Below, one piece after another: positions 25,024 to 33,464 of a stretch of DNA of 64,000 nucleotides. Each line of letters begins with the position of its first letter. Within the stretch, counting starts at the first letter, position 1. The stretch spans positions 1 to 64,000 of the forward strand of contig UQDV01000001.1 of NCBI GenBank assembly GCA_900539945.1. The letters run 5' to 3'. The position numbers and the translations under genes were made by a program. The notes beneath the pieces are model-generated. The model did not search any database, was not told the DNA's origin, and saw only the letters and a program-made list of their open reading frames with translations. The DNA is from an uncultured Faecalibacterium sp. (GTDB lineage: Bacteria > Bacillota > Clostridia > Oscillospirales > Ruminococcaceae).

Positions 25024-26064
25024 ATGGAACAAAAACGCTGTATTTCTTCGCTGACGCTGGCGGAGCTTTCCGCTGAGCTCAAGGCGCTGGGGCAGCCGGG
25101 CTTCCGGGCCAAGCAGATCTTCCACTGGGTGCACCAGAAGCTGGTCACCGAATTTTCGGCCATGACCGACCAGCCCAAGACCCTGCTGGCCAAGCTGGAA
25201 GAAGCCTTCTACATCGCTGCCCCGCAAATCGAGCGCCGTCAGGAAGCAAAGGACGGCACCGTGAAGTATCTGCTGCGCATGGCCGACGGCAACTGCATCG
25301 AAACGGTGGTCATGCGCTACCACTACGGCAACACGGTGTGCGTGTCCACTCAGGTAGGCTGCCGCATGGGCTGCCGCTTCTGCGCATCCACCCAGGCCGG
25401 GCGTGTGCGCAACCTGGAAGCCGGTGAGATCTGCTCCGAGATCTACACCGCCCAGAAGGACATCGGGGAGCGCATTTCCCACATCGTGCTCATGGGCATC
25501 GGCGAGCCACTGGACAATTTTGACGAAGTGATGCGTTTTCTGGAAAACATCACCTCGCCGGAGGGCGTCAACATCGGCATGCGCAACATCAGCCTGTCTA
25601 CCTGCGGCCTGGTGCCCAAGATCGACATGCTGGCCGAAAAGAAGCTGCAGCTCACCCTGTCGGTGTCGCTGCACGCCCCCAACAACCAGATCCGCAGCGG
25701 CATGATGCCGGTCAACGACGCTTACCCGGTGGAGCAGCTGATCCAGACCGTGCGCCGCTATCAGGACACCACCGGACGCCGCGTCAGCTTTGAATACTCC
25801 ATGGTGCGCGGCGTCAACGACTCTGACGCCTGTGCAAAGCAGCTGGCGGACCTGATCCGCGGCATGGGTGCTCACGTCAACCTGATCCCCATCAACCCCG
25901 TGGACGGCAGCCCCTACTCCGCGACCGATGCGGCCAATGTGCGCCGTTTCCAGCAGAAGCTGGAAAGTCTGGGCGTCAACGCTACGGTCCGCCGCCGTCT
26001 GGGCAGCGAGATCAGCGCCGCCTGCGGCCAGCTGCGCCGCGATGAAATGAACGGGAAGGCATAA
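25024..26064 (+). CDS. rlmN: 23S rRNA / tRNA adenine-C2 methyltransferase RlmN
   Basis: A radical SAM enzyme of 346 residues. The iron-sulfur motif CRMGCRFCASTQAG, GIGEPLDNFD, LSVSLHAPNN and INPVDGSPYSATD match RlmN. The methylated Cys pair (CGQ near the C-terminus and the central Cys) appears present. It methylates A2503 of 23S rRNA. GGAG lies 6 bases before the ATG. Confidence 0.96.
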   Translation: MEQKRCISSLTLAELSAELKALGQPGFRAKQIFHWVHQKLVTEFSAMTDQPKTLLAKLEEAFYIAAPQIERRQEAKDGTVKYLLRMADGNCIETVVMRYHYGNTVCVSTQVGCRMGCRFCASTQAGRVRNLEAGEICSEIYTAQKDIGERISHIVLMGIGEPLDNFDEVMRFLENITSPEGVNIGMRNISLSTCGLVPKIDMLAEKKLQLTLSVSLHAPNNQIRSGMMPVNDAYPVEQLIQTVRRYQDTTGRRVSFEYSMVRGVNDSDACAKQLADLIRGMGAHVNLIPINPVDGSPYSATDAANVRRFQQKLESLGVNATVRRRLGSEISAACGQLRRDEMNGKA

Positions 26065-26079
26065 CAGAGGGAGAAGCCT

Positions 26080-26829
26080 ATGAAACTTGCAGGAAAAACG
26101 GACGTCGGGCTTGTCCGGCAGGACAATCAGGACGATTACCGTGCTGGGCAGCTGCCCGGGGATGCGGCTTGGGCCCTGGTGTGCGACGGCATGGGCGGCG
26201 CACGCGGCGGCAGGGAAGCATCCCAGAGCGCATGCGATGTGATCGAGCGCTGTTTTCAGGAGCACTACAACAAGTGTCTGCCCGGAGAGGAAGAGCTCTT
26301 TCTCAAACGGACGCTGGTCAGCGCCAACCGCTTTGTGTTCCAGAAGTCCATCCGGGAAGAGTCTCTGGCCGGTATGGGCACCACGGCGGTGTGCGCACTG
26401 GTGCGCTCCGGCAAAGCCTATCTGTGCCACGCAGGCGACTCCCGTGCCTATCTGTTCCGGGACGGCAGCCTGGCCCAACTCACCCATGATCACTCCTATG
26501 TGCAGGAGCTGGTGGACTGCGGCACCATCACCGTGGAGGAAGCAGAGCATCACCCCCAGAAGAACATCATCACCCGGGCGCTGGGCGTGGATTACCGCCT
26601 GGACCCGGAGTTCACCAGTGTGGCTGTGCATCCGGGCGACATTCTGCTGCTGTGCTCCGACGGCCTGACCAACGCGGTGCCCCGGCCTCAGCTGGAACAG
26701 CTGCTGCGTACTGGCAGCTTCTACGACCTGCCGGATCTGCTGATCCGGGCCGCCAACGAGAACGGCGGCAAGGACAACATCACGGCCTTGCTGCTGGGCG
26801 TGGAGCCGCTGGAGGTGCACCATGGATAA
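26080..26829 (+). CDS. prpC: PP2C-type Ser/Thr protein phosphatase (PrpC/Stp)
   Basis: A protein of 249 residues, with metal-binding motifs typical of PPM phosphatases: VRQDNQDDY, VCDGMGGARGG, GMGTTAVCALV, HAGDSRAYL, LLLCSDGLTN and GGKDNITALLL. It removes phosphate from Ser/Thr set by the partner kinase encoded next. The two genes overlap by 8 bases, the usual prpC-prkC arrangement. Confidence 0.96.
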   Translation: MKLAGKTDVGLVRQDNQDDYRAGQLPGDAAWALVCDGMGGARGGREASQSACDVIERCFQEHYNKCLPGEEELFLKRTLVSANRFVFQKSIREESLAGMGTTAVCALVRSGKAYLCHAGDSRAYLFRDGSLAQLTHDHSYVQELVDCGTITVEEAEHHPQKNIITRALGVDYRLDPEFTSVAVHPGDILLLCSDGLTNAVPRPQLEQLLRTGSFYDLPDLLIRAANENGGKDNITALLLGVEPLEVHHG

Positions 26830-28720
26830 CCTGATCGGCAAAAAGCTGGATGGGCTGTATGAAGTCAAGGAACTCATCGGCTCCGGCGGCATGGCCAACG
26901 TGTACAAGGCGGTTATGCTGGGCCGCAACGGCCCGGTGCCCGCCGGTACTGTGGTGGCGGTGAAGGTGCTCCGGCAGGAGTACACCCACGACCCGGAGCT
27001 TGTGCGCCGGTTCAAGAACGAATCCAAGGCCATTTCGCTGCTCAACCACCCCAACATCGTCAAGGTATACGACGTTTCGGTCAACGACCAGCTGCAGTAT
27101 ATCGTCATGGAATATGTGGACGGTATGACCCTGCGGGAATACCTCAACGAGCGGGGCGGCAAACTCACCAGCCGGGAGACCGTGCACTTTATTTCCCAGA
27201 TCCTCAAGGCGCTGGAGCACGCCCACGCCAACGGTGTGGTGCACCGGGACATCAAGCCCCAGAACATCATGCTGCTGGACAACGGCCAGCTCCGCATGAT
27301 GGACTTTGGCATCGCGCGCATCTCCCGGGCCGAAAACCAGCTGCTCAGCGGCAAGACCATGGGCAGTGTGCACTATATCAGCCCGGAGCAGGCCAAGGGC
27401 GACGAGACCGACTGCACCAGCGATATTTACTCGGTGGGCGTCATGATGTACGAGATGCTCTCCGGTCAGCTGCCGTTTGATGCAGAGGACGCCGTGGAGG
27501 TGGCCATCAAGCAGATCTCGGATCAGCCGAAATCCCTGCACGAGATCGCTCCGCAGGTGCCTGCCGCACTGGTGGAGATCACCGAAAAAGCCATGGCGAA
27601 GCTGCCGCAGAACCGGTATGCTTCGGCCCGTGAAATGCTGGACGCGCTGGACACCTATGTGCAGAACCCGTCCGTCATGTTCGAGTATCAATATATCACA
27701 GAGGATGCACCCGAAAAGGTGGTGAAACGTACGATGAATCAGAACAAAGCTGCCCGCCAGAACCATCCGAACGAGTCGGCTGCCCCGCGCGGCAAAAATG
27801 CAAAGCGCAAGCGGCGCACCATTTTTCTGCCGGTCCTATTCGGCATCACGATTGCTTTTGCACTGGCCTGTTTGGCCCTGTGCTGGCTGATCCTGAACGA
27901 CTCGTCCAACCTGATGAACAACAAGGCCGATATCACCCTGAACGATTACATCGGCATGACCCAGGAGGAAGCCCAGGCCACCGAGCAGGTGGCTTCCGGC
28001 CAGATCAGCGTGACCTGGGAGCAGGAATACAACAGCAACTATGCGGCCGGTTATATCTACAAACAGTCGCCGGTGTCCGGCCGCACCGTGCGTGAGGGCC
28101 AGGGCGTGACCCTGACCGTCAGCCTGGGCACCCAGTATGTCACCGTGCCGGACCTGACCAACTATGTGCAGGCTGACGCCGAGCAGCAGCTCAAGAGCCT
28201 GGGCGTTTCTGTGCTGGTGACCCAGGCCGTGGACACCTCCGTGGCCTCCGGTGCCGTGATCCGCACCGACCCGGCAGCCGGCACCCAGGTAGAATCCGGA
28301 TCCACGGTGGTGGTCTATGTCAGCCGCCCGCAGGTGGCCACCACCACCAAGGTGCCGTCGCTGTCCGGCATGAGCGTGGACGATGCCCGCACCCTGCTGG
28401 TGCAGAACCATCTGGGCCTGGGCAGCCAGACCGACCAGTACAGCGACCAGCCGGTGGGCACGGTCATCGGGCAGAACCCGGCGGCCGGTTCCACCGCCAA
28501 GCTGAACGGCCGCGTGAACATCACCGTGAGCGCAGGCCCGGAGCCCGCGCCGGTGGAGCCGGAAGCACCCAGCGGCAGCGGCAGCGACTGGTGGGGCAGC
28601 CTGTGGGGCGGTGACAGCAGCTCCTCTTCCGGCTCTTCTTCCAGCACCGAGACCGGTGAATCCGCTTCCAGCAGCGAAGGCTCCGGCCTTGCCGACTGGT
28701 GGTCTTCGCTGTTGGGCTGA
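26822..28720 (+). CDS. prkC: PASTA-domain Ser/Thr protein kinase (PrkC/Stk)
   Basis: A protein of 632 residues. Kinase domain at about 1-275: ELIGSGGMANVYKA, VVAVKVLRQE (Lys), VVHRDIKPQNIML, MDFGIARI and GTMGSVHYISPEQA-like activation segment. A basic linker precedes one membrane helix at about 338-362. Outside the cell lie three PASTA repeats, the first divergent, then a Ser/Gly-rich tail with two Trp-rich SDWWGSLWG/ADWWSSLLG patches at the end. Such kinases sense muropeptides or lipid II and control cell-wall growth. The Trp-patch tail is unusual. Confidence 0.95.
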   Translation: MDNLIGKKLDGLYEVKELIGSGGMANVYKAVMLGRNGPVPAGTVVAVKVLRQEYTHDPELVRRFKNESKAISLLNHPNIVKVYDVSVNDQLQYIVMEYVDGMTLREYLNERGGKLTSRETVHFISQILKALEHAHANGVVHRDIKPQNIMLLDNGQLRMMDFGIARISRAENQLLSGKTMGSVHYISPEQAKGDETDCTSDIYSVGVMMYEMLSGQLPFDAEDAVEVAIKQISDQPKSLHEIAPQVPAALVEITEKAMAKLPQNRYASAREMLDALDTYVQNPSVMFEYQYITEDAPEKVVKRTMNQNKAARQNHPNESAAPRGKNAKRKRRTIFLPVLFGITIAFALACLALCWLILNDSSNLMNNKADITLNDYIGMTQEEAQATEQVASGQISVTWEQEYNSNYAAGYIYKQSPVSGRTVREGQGVTLTVSLGTQYVTVPDLTNYVQADAEQQLKSLGVSVLVTQAVDTSVASGAVIRTDPAAGTQVESGSTVVVYVSRPQVATTTKVPSLSGMSVDDARTLLVQNHLGLGSQTDQYSDQPVGTVIGQNPAAGSTAKLNGRVNITVSAGPEPAPVEPEAPSGSGSDWWGSLWGGDSSSSSGSSSSTETGESASSSEGSGLADWWSSLLG

Positions 28721-28731
28721 CGGAGGCAGGC

Positions 28732-29610
28732 ATGAACGGTTATATCGTAAAAGGCATCGGCGGTTTTTACTACGTTAAAACGCCGGATGGCATCGTGGAA
28801 TGCAAGCCCCGCGGCATTTTTCGCAAGCAGAAGATCACCCCGGTGGCCGGGGATGAGGTAACGCTGGAAACCGAGAACGGGGCTTCGGTCATTGCACAGA
28901 TCGCCCCGCGCAAGAACGTATTCGTGCGGCCGCCGGTGGCAAACCTGGACGTTCTGTTTCTGGTGGCCAGCACCACCCAGCCTACCCCCAGCACCTTGGT
29001 GCTGGACAAGCTGTCCGCCATTGCAGTGGACAAGGGCGTGCAGCCGGTGATCGTGTGCACCAAGGGCGATCTGGCGGAGGCAGAGTTTCTGCGCAGTGCG
29101 TATGAAAAATCCACCCTGCCGTTCATCCGCATCGACTACGGCAGCGGAGCCGGGCTGGACGAGGTCAAACAGTGGATCAGCGGACGGCTGTGCGCGTTCT
29201 GCGGCAACTCCGGTGTGGGCAAGTCCACGCTGCTCAACGCATTGCTGCCGGATGCTGCCCGGGAGACCAGCGCCATCAGCCAGAAGCTGGGCCGCGGCCG
29301 CCACACCACCCGGGAAGTGACTATTTTTGAAGCCTTTGGCGGCCGCATTGCCGACACGCCGGGCTTTGCCAGCCTGGAAGCAAACCGGGCAGGCTTTATC
29401 CCTAAGGAAAATCTGGAGCACGCTTTCCCGGAGTTCGGACCCTATCTGGGGCAATGCCAGTTCACCGGCTGCTCCCACCGGACCGAAAAGGGATGCGCTG
29501 TGCGGCAGGCTCTTGCCGAGGGCAAGCTCTCCCAGACCCGGTACGACAGCTACTGCGCCATGTACGATGAGGTCAAGGACGTCAAGGACTGGCAGCGCCC
29601 TAAATTTTAA
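28732..29610 (+). CDS. rsgA: ribosome small-subunit-dependent GTPase RsgA
   Basis: A circularly permuted GTPase of 292 residues. An N-terminal OB fold (VTLETENGASVIAQIAPRKN) precedes the permuted G motifs CTKGDLAE (G4), CGNSGVGKSTLLNAL (G1) and DTPGFASLE (G3), then a zinc site with CQFTGCSHRTEKGCAV. It assists 30S maturation. GGAGG lies 7 bases before the ATG. Here rsgA is followed directly by thiN; rpe, normally between them, is missing. Confidence 0.96.
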   Translation: MNGYIVKGIGGFYYVKTPDGIVECKPRGIFRKQKITPVAGDEVTLETENGASVIAQIAPRKNVFVRPPVANLDVLFLVASTTQPTPSTLVLDKLSAIAVDKGVQPVIVCTKGDLAEAEFLRSAYEKSTLPFIRIDYGSGAGLDEVKQWISGRLCAFCGNSGVGKSTLLNALLPDAARETSAISQKLGRGRHTTREVTIFEAFGGRIADTPGFASLEANRAGFIPKENLEHAFPEFGPYLGQCQFTGCSHRTEKGCAVRQALAEGKLSQTRYDSYCAMYDEVKDVKDWQRPKF

Positions 29611-29630
29611 AAAGCAAGGAAGGTTTGTTT

Positions 29631-30266
29631 ATGGCACGGTGTGTGATCCTTTCGGCCTGCCCGGTCTCTCCGGCGCTGGCCGGTCTGCTGCGGGAAGATG
29701 ATTTTATCATCGCCTGCGATGCAGGCTACCGCAACTGTGCGCCCCTGCACTGCAAGCCCCATGTGATCGTGGGCGACTTCGACACGGCACCCTGCCCGCA
29801 GCAGGAGGACGACGAGATCGTAGTTCTGCCCCATGTCAAGGACGATACCGATACGGAATACGCGGCAAAGCTGGCCGTGCAGAAGGGCTTTGACGAGGTG
29901 CTTCTGCTGGGGGGCCTCGGCGGCAGGCGGCTGGAGCATACCCTTGCCAACCTGTGCACCGGCCTCGGCCTGGAAAAGCGCGGCGTGCGTGCCACCCTGC
30001 AGGACGAGCGCAGCCGCATCACCTTTGTGATGCCCGGCGAGACGCGCCGCTACCCCAAAGAGGATTACTTCTATTTCTCGGCGTTCCCCATGGAAGGCCG
30101 TGCAGAGGGCGTCTGCGAGCAGGGTTCCTATTACGAACTCACCGATGCAGAGCTGACCGCAGGCTACCCGCTGGGTGTCAGCAACGAATACGCCGAAGGC
30201 TCCGACTGCATCACGGTGTCCACTCGCGAAGGGGCACTGGTCATCGTGGAAACGGTGGCGGACTGA
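29631..30266 (+). CDS. thiN: thiamine pyrophosphokinase
   Basis: A protein of 211 residues that transfers pyrophosphate from ATP to thiamine. Marks are ACDAGYRNC, VGDFDTAP (family D-x-D-S region), HVKDDTDTEYAAKLAVQKGFDEVLLLGGLGGRRLEHTLANL and a C-terminal beta domain with SNEYAEGSDCITVSTREGALVIVE. It stands in the conserved place between rsgA and spoVM. The ATG at 29631 is chosen; AAGGAAGG is about 9 bases upstream. Confidence 0.93.
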   Translation: MARCVILSACPVSPALAGLLREDDFIIACDAGYRNCAPLHCKPHVIVGDFDTAPCPQQEDDEIVVLPHVKDDTDTEYAAKLAVQKGFDEVLLLGGLGGRRLEHTLANLCTGLGLEKRGVRATLQDERSRITFVMPGETRRYPKEDYFYFSAFPMEGRAEGVCEQGSYYELTDAELTAGYPLGVSNEYAEGSDCITVSTREGALVIVETVAD

Positions 30267-30344
30267 TTCTTTTCCGGCAATTCCGGAACATTCCGGCTGC
30301 AAACTGCTTATAGTGTGGTATCAGACGGAAAGGTGGGGATCGGG

Positions 30345-30431
30345 ATGCAGGTGATCGTGCTCAAAAGCCCCAGACTGCTGCGCGGTGTGCTGCGCAGACT
30401 GTTTGGCATCCGCAGCAACACGCAGGAATAA
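30345..30431 (+). CDS. spoVM: SpoVM-like stage V sporulation peptide
   Basis: A 28-residue peptide with AAGGTGGGG about 6 bases before the ATG. Aligned without gaps to the 26-residue B. subtilis SpoVM, Lys7, Pro9, Leu12, Gly14, Arg17 and Gly21 are identical and the amphipathic basic pattern is kept. SpoVM is a mother-cell peptide that recognises the convex forespore surface and anchors SpoIVA; Pro9 is key to that. The position right after thiN matches Bacillus. A terminator follows 14 bases after the stop. This is among the smallest genes in the window and easily missed. Confidence 0.85.
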   Translation: MQVIVLKSPRLLRGVLRRLFGIRSNTQE

Positions 30432-30444
30432 GCGCAAGTCAAGC

Positions 30445-30481
30445 AAAGCTCCCGTCGGGCAGGCCCCGGCGGGAGCTTTTT
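30445..30481 (+). terminator. terminator after spoVM
   Basis: AAAGCTCCCG pairs with CGGGAGCTTT (30445-30454 and 30470-30479) and is followed by TTTTT. It closes the housekeeping run. Confidence 0.9.
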
Positions 30482-30484
30482 GCT

Positions 30485-30513
30485 GCATATCTCCCGGCCC
30501 GGCCGCATACCGT
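30485..30513 (+). promoter_or_regulatory. candidate sigma-E-type (mother-cell) promoter of the sipL-like gene
   Basis: GCATATC (30485-30491) and CATACCGT (30506-30513) are 14 bases apart, close to the sigma-E pattern of CATATT plus CATACA-T. No sigma-A-like boxes are visible in this gap. Confidence 0.45.
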
Positions 30514-30547
30514 GTGGTAGAAGCGGACAGGGAAAGGAGCATCTTGC

Positions 30548-32077
30548 ATGGAACTGAAGATCTTTCGGGACACGATGCCGCAGGCGGGCACGGTGTGCAC
30601 CGTCAAGGCAGAGCTCCCGCTGGAGACCGAGATCCTGGTCTCGGACTATCTGCCGCCGGTGTTCAAACTGGTCAAATGCTTTGCAAAGCCGGTCATCCTG
30701 CAAAAGCAGCTGCAGCCGGGCAGGCTGACACTGGAGGGCTATCTGCGCTGTACGGCCTATTATCAGGGCGAGGAGGGTGCAGGCCTCTGCCAGACCGAAC
30801 AGAAACTGCCCTTTACAAAACAGTTGGAGCTTCCGGAGTTTGACTTTACGGCCTGGACGGCGGTGGTGGAGGGTCAGACCGAATACCTCAACAGCCGGGT
30901 GGTCAACCCGCGCCGCATGGAGGTGCGGGGTGCCGTGGGGCTGGTGGCGACCGTGCGCACCCAGAACAAAGCGGAGGTGATCACTGCACTGGCCGATGGC
31001 GGCATTGAGCAGCAGCTGGACACCCTGCAGGGCGTGCGCAGCATTGCGGTGCTGGATAAGCTGATCTCGGCCGAAGGGGAGCTGGCTTTTCCCAGCCCGC
31101 CGGCGGCGGTGCTGGACATTGCAGGCACAGCCACTGCACAGGAGGTACGGCTGCTGTCCGGCAAAGCGGTGGTCAAGGGCGAAGTACGGGTTCAGTGTGC
31201 CTGGCGTGCCGAGCAGGAAACCGAATTGCAGAGCCTGAGCACGACTCTGCCGTTCCAGCAGGTGCTGGATGTGGACGGCCTGACCGAGGACTGCAAGTGT
31301 CTTTGCGTGGTGGAGCCGGTAGGCTTCTCCCTGACGGAAGGGCAGCCGGACGCGGCGGGCACCCTGTCGGCCAGCCTGATGCTGCATTTGCGGGCCTGGC
31401 GCAGCTACCAGCTGCAATATGCGGCGGACGCCTTTTCCACCCGGTTTGAAACGGAGCTTGTCCCACAGGAGCTGGCGGCCGAAGAACTGGTCTGCCTGCT
31501 GAATGCAACCACGACGGTTTCCGGTTCCGGCCCGCTGCCGGATGCCGGGGCACAGCTGCGTGCCTGTTTTGTATCGTATGGGCCTGTCAGCATCTCGCAG
31601 CAGAGTGGGCAGGGCGGCGGCTGGGCGCTGACAGCCCGCGCCACGGCCACCGCCTTTGCGGAGAACAGCCTGGGAGAGCTGGACAGCTACGAAAAAACGC
31701 TGGAACTTTCCGTGCCCATCCCGGCCGAGGTGCCCGCCGGGATGCAGCTGCAGCCGGAATGCTGGCTGAGTACCGACAGCGTACAGTGTACCTGCACCGG
31801 CGGAACTCTTACCGTAACCATCACCGCCCGGGCTGAGGGTGCCATCCTGGGACGCAGTACCCGCCAGGGCATTGGCAGCATTTCGCTGGGAGAACCCCTG
31901 ACCCCTGCCGACCCGGAGATCACCTTGCGCATCTACTATGCACAGGAAGGGGAGGCGCTGTTCGATATCGCGCGGCGGTTCCATGTGCCGCCGGCCCAGA
32001 TGCTGGCGGCCAACGGACTGGACCCCGACACCCGGGTGCTGACGCAGGCACAGCATTTTCTGGTGCCGGGCCTCTGA
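30548..32077 (+). CDS. SipL-like spore-coat morphogenesis protein (SPOCS/DUF3794 + LysM)
   Basis: A protein of 509 residues made of repeated SPOCS (DUF3794) beta domains, for example VVEGQTEYLNSRVVNPRRMEV near residue 100 and again near 160 and 290. It ends in a LysM domain at about 460-509 (YAQEGEALFDIARRF, NGLDPDT, LVPGL). That layout is the one of SipL, the C. difficile protein whose LysM binds SpoIVA to tether the coat. Lying directly downstream of spoVM, whose partner is SpoIVA, makes a coat-anchoring role likely. No signal peptide or membrane helix is seen, consistent with a mother-cell cytoplasmic protein. Confidence 0.8.
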   Translation: MELKIFRDTMPQAGTVCTVKAELPLETEILVSDYLPPVFKLVKCFAKPVILQKQLQPGRLTLEGYLRCTAYYQGEEGAGLCQTEQKLPFTKQLELPEFDFTAWTAVVEGQTEYLNSRVVNPRRMEVRGAVGLVATVRTQNKAEVITALADGGIEQQLDTLQGVRSIAVLDKLISAEGELAFPSPPAAVLDIAGTATAQEVRLLSGKAVVKGEVRVQCAWRAEQETELQSLSTTLPFQQVLDVDGLTEDCKCLCVVEPVGFSLTEGQPDAAGTLSASLMLHLRAWRSYQLQYAADAFSTRFETELVPQELAAEELVCLLNATTTVSGSGPLPDAGAQLRACFVSYGPVSISQQSGQGGGWALTARATATAFAENSLGELDSYEKTLELSVPIPAEVPAGMQLQPECWLSTDSVQCTCTGGTLTVTITARAEGAILGRSTRQGIGSISLGEPLTPADPEITLRIYYAQEGEALFDIARRFHVPPAQMLAANGLDPDTRVLTQAQHFLVPGL

Positions 32078-32082
32078 CCCCC

Positions 32083-32126
32083 AAAGCACAGACATTGCTC
32101 TTTCCGGAGTGGTGCCTGTGCTTTTT
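32083..32126 (+). terminator. terminator after the sipL-like gene
   Basis: AAAGCACAG (32083-32091) pairs with CTGTGCTTT (32116-32124), then TTTG. Confidence 0.82.
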
Positions 32127-32241
32127 GTATGCCCGAACAAGCGATCCGGCCAAACGAAATCTTATGTCTGCCATAAAAATTTTAGAGCGGTTCTATCACA
32201 AAAAATGTTACAAGGCCCTTTTCTCCGGCCCGGCGGTGGAG

Positions 32242-32247
32242 TATAAT
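32242..32247 (+). promoter_or_regulatory. -10 box of azlC promoter
   Basis: A perfect TATAAT 36 bases before the azlC start; the -35 region is weak, so an activator may be needed. Confidence 0.45.
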
Positions 32248-32283
32248 AGACAATGTTTGGAACAGGAAAGGAGCAATTTCAAC

Positions 32284-33063
32284 ATGGAAACAAGCAATTC
32301 GCTTCTGGATGCGGACATCATCCGGGAGCAGAAGCCTGTGTGGGCCTTCAGCCGAAAGGTGTTCTGTGAGGGCATCCGGGATGGCGTGCCCATCGCACTG
32401 GGCTATTTTGCCGTCTCTTTCTCGCTGGGCATTGCAGCCCGCAAGGCGGGTTTTACCCCGCTTCAGGGGTTTCTGGCCAGTCTGCTGAACAACGCATCGG
32501 CCGGTGAATACGCTGCATTTGCGCTTATTATGAGCGGTGCCAGCTATTTTCAGGTGGCCGTGATCACCCTCATCGCCAATGCACGCTATCTGCTCATGAG
32601 CTGCGCGCTGGCTCAGCGGTTTGCGCCGGGTACACCCTTCTGGCACCGGCTGGTCATCGGTTACGACGTAACGGACGAGCTGTTCGGCATCACCATTGCA
32701 CGGCCCGGCAGCCTGAACCCCTGCTATACTTACGGTGCCATCCTGCTGGCAGCCCCGGCGTGGGCATCCGGCACGGCATTGGGCATTGTTGCCGGCAACC
32801 TGCTGCCGCTGCGTGCGGTCAGCGCCCTGAGCGTTGCGCTGTACGGCATGTTCCTTGCCATCATCATCCCGCCTGCCCGCAAGGATAAGGTGGTGGCTGT
32901 GCTGGTGGCCATCAGCTTTGCATTGAGTTTTGCCTGCAACTATCTGCCGGGCATCTCGGCACTTTCGGACGGCACCCGGACCATCCTGCTCACCGTACTT
33001 ATTTCCAGTGCGGCTGCGGTGCTGTTCCCGGTCAAGGATCAGGAGGCGGAACATGACGCATAA
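32284..33063 (+). CDS. azlC: AzlC family branched-chain amino acid exporter, large subunit
   Basis: A protein of 259 residues with about seven membrane helices. Family marks are GIRDGVPIALGYFAVSFSLG, LNNASAGEYAAF and LLMSCALAQRF...VTDELFG. With AzlD it forms an exporter for branched-chain amino acids or analogues. The ATG at 32284 has AGGAAAGGAG upstream; the longer upstream reading frame has no such site. It overlaps azlD by 11 bases. Confidence 0.92.
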   Translation: METSNSLLDADIIREQKPVWAFSRKVFCEGIRDGVPIALGYFAVSFSLGIAARKAGFTPLQGFLASLLNNASAGEYAAFALIMSGASYFQVAVITLIANARYLLMSCALAQRFAPGTPFWHRLVIGYDVTDELFGITIARPGSLNPCYTYGAILLAAPAWASGTALGIVAGNLLPLRAVSALSVALYGMFLAIIIPPARKDKVVAVLVAISFALSFACNYLPGISALSDGTRTILLTVLISSAAAVLFPVKDQEAEHDA

Positions 33064-33358
33064 CAACTACATTTACATTGCGGTCATGGCACTGGTGTCG
33101 TATGCGATCCGCATCCTGCCGCTTACTCTGATCCGCAAACCCATCAAGAACCGGTTCGTTCAGTCGTTCCTGTACTATGTGCCCTATGTCACGCTGGCCG
33201 TCATGACCTTCCCGGCCATCGTGCAGGCCACCCAGAGCCCGGTGGCCGGTGCTGTGGCGCTGGTGATCGGCATTGCAGCGGCCTGGTGCGGTGCAAGCCT
33301 GTTCCAGGTGGCTGTGGCCTGCTGCGCTGTGGTCTTTGTGCTGGAATTCTTCCTCTGA
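33053..33358 (+). CDS. azlD: AzlD family branched-chain amino acid exporter, small subunit
   Basis: A protein of 101 residues with about four membrane helices, including ALVSYAIRILPLTLIRKPI and YVPYVTLAVMTFPAIV, the AzlD pattern. It begins inside the end of azlC (GGAGG 5-8 bases upstream), so the two subunits are made together. Confidence 0.9.
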   Translation: MTHNNYIYIAVMALVSYAIRILPLTLIRKPIKNRFVQSFLYYVPYVTLAVMTFPAIVQATQSPVAGAVALVIGIAAAWCGASLFQVAVACCAVVFVLEFFL

Positions 33359-33364
33359 AAAAAT

Positions 33365-33411
33365 GCAGCTGCGCTCTGAAGCCTTCGCTTTGGGGCGCAG
33401 TTGCTTTTCTT
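33365..33411 (+). terminator. azlCD terminator
   Basis: GCAGCTGCGC (33365-33374) pairs with GCGCAGTTGC (33395-33404, one G-U), followed by TTTTCTT. Confidence 0.82.
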
Positions 33412-33424
33412 ACTGCACAAAATG

Positions 33425-33433
33425 TGCTATACT
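33425..33433 (+). promoter_or_regulatory. extended -10 promoter of the reductase gene
   Basis: TGC-TATACT, 31 bases before the start codon; no good -35 at standard spacing, as usual for extended -10 promoters. Confidence 0.5.
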
Positions 33434-33464
33434 GACAGCAAACCAGGGGAGGGAGATAGTACCG

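Noticed and set aside
24703..27360. 885-codon minus-strand frame opposite rsmB, rlmN, prpC and prkC
   Set aside because: It spans four firmly identified genes in antisense and resembles no protein family.
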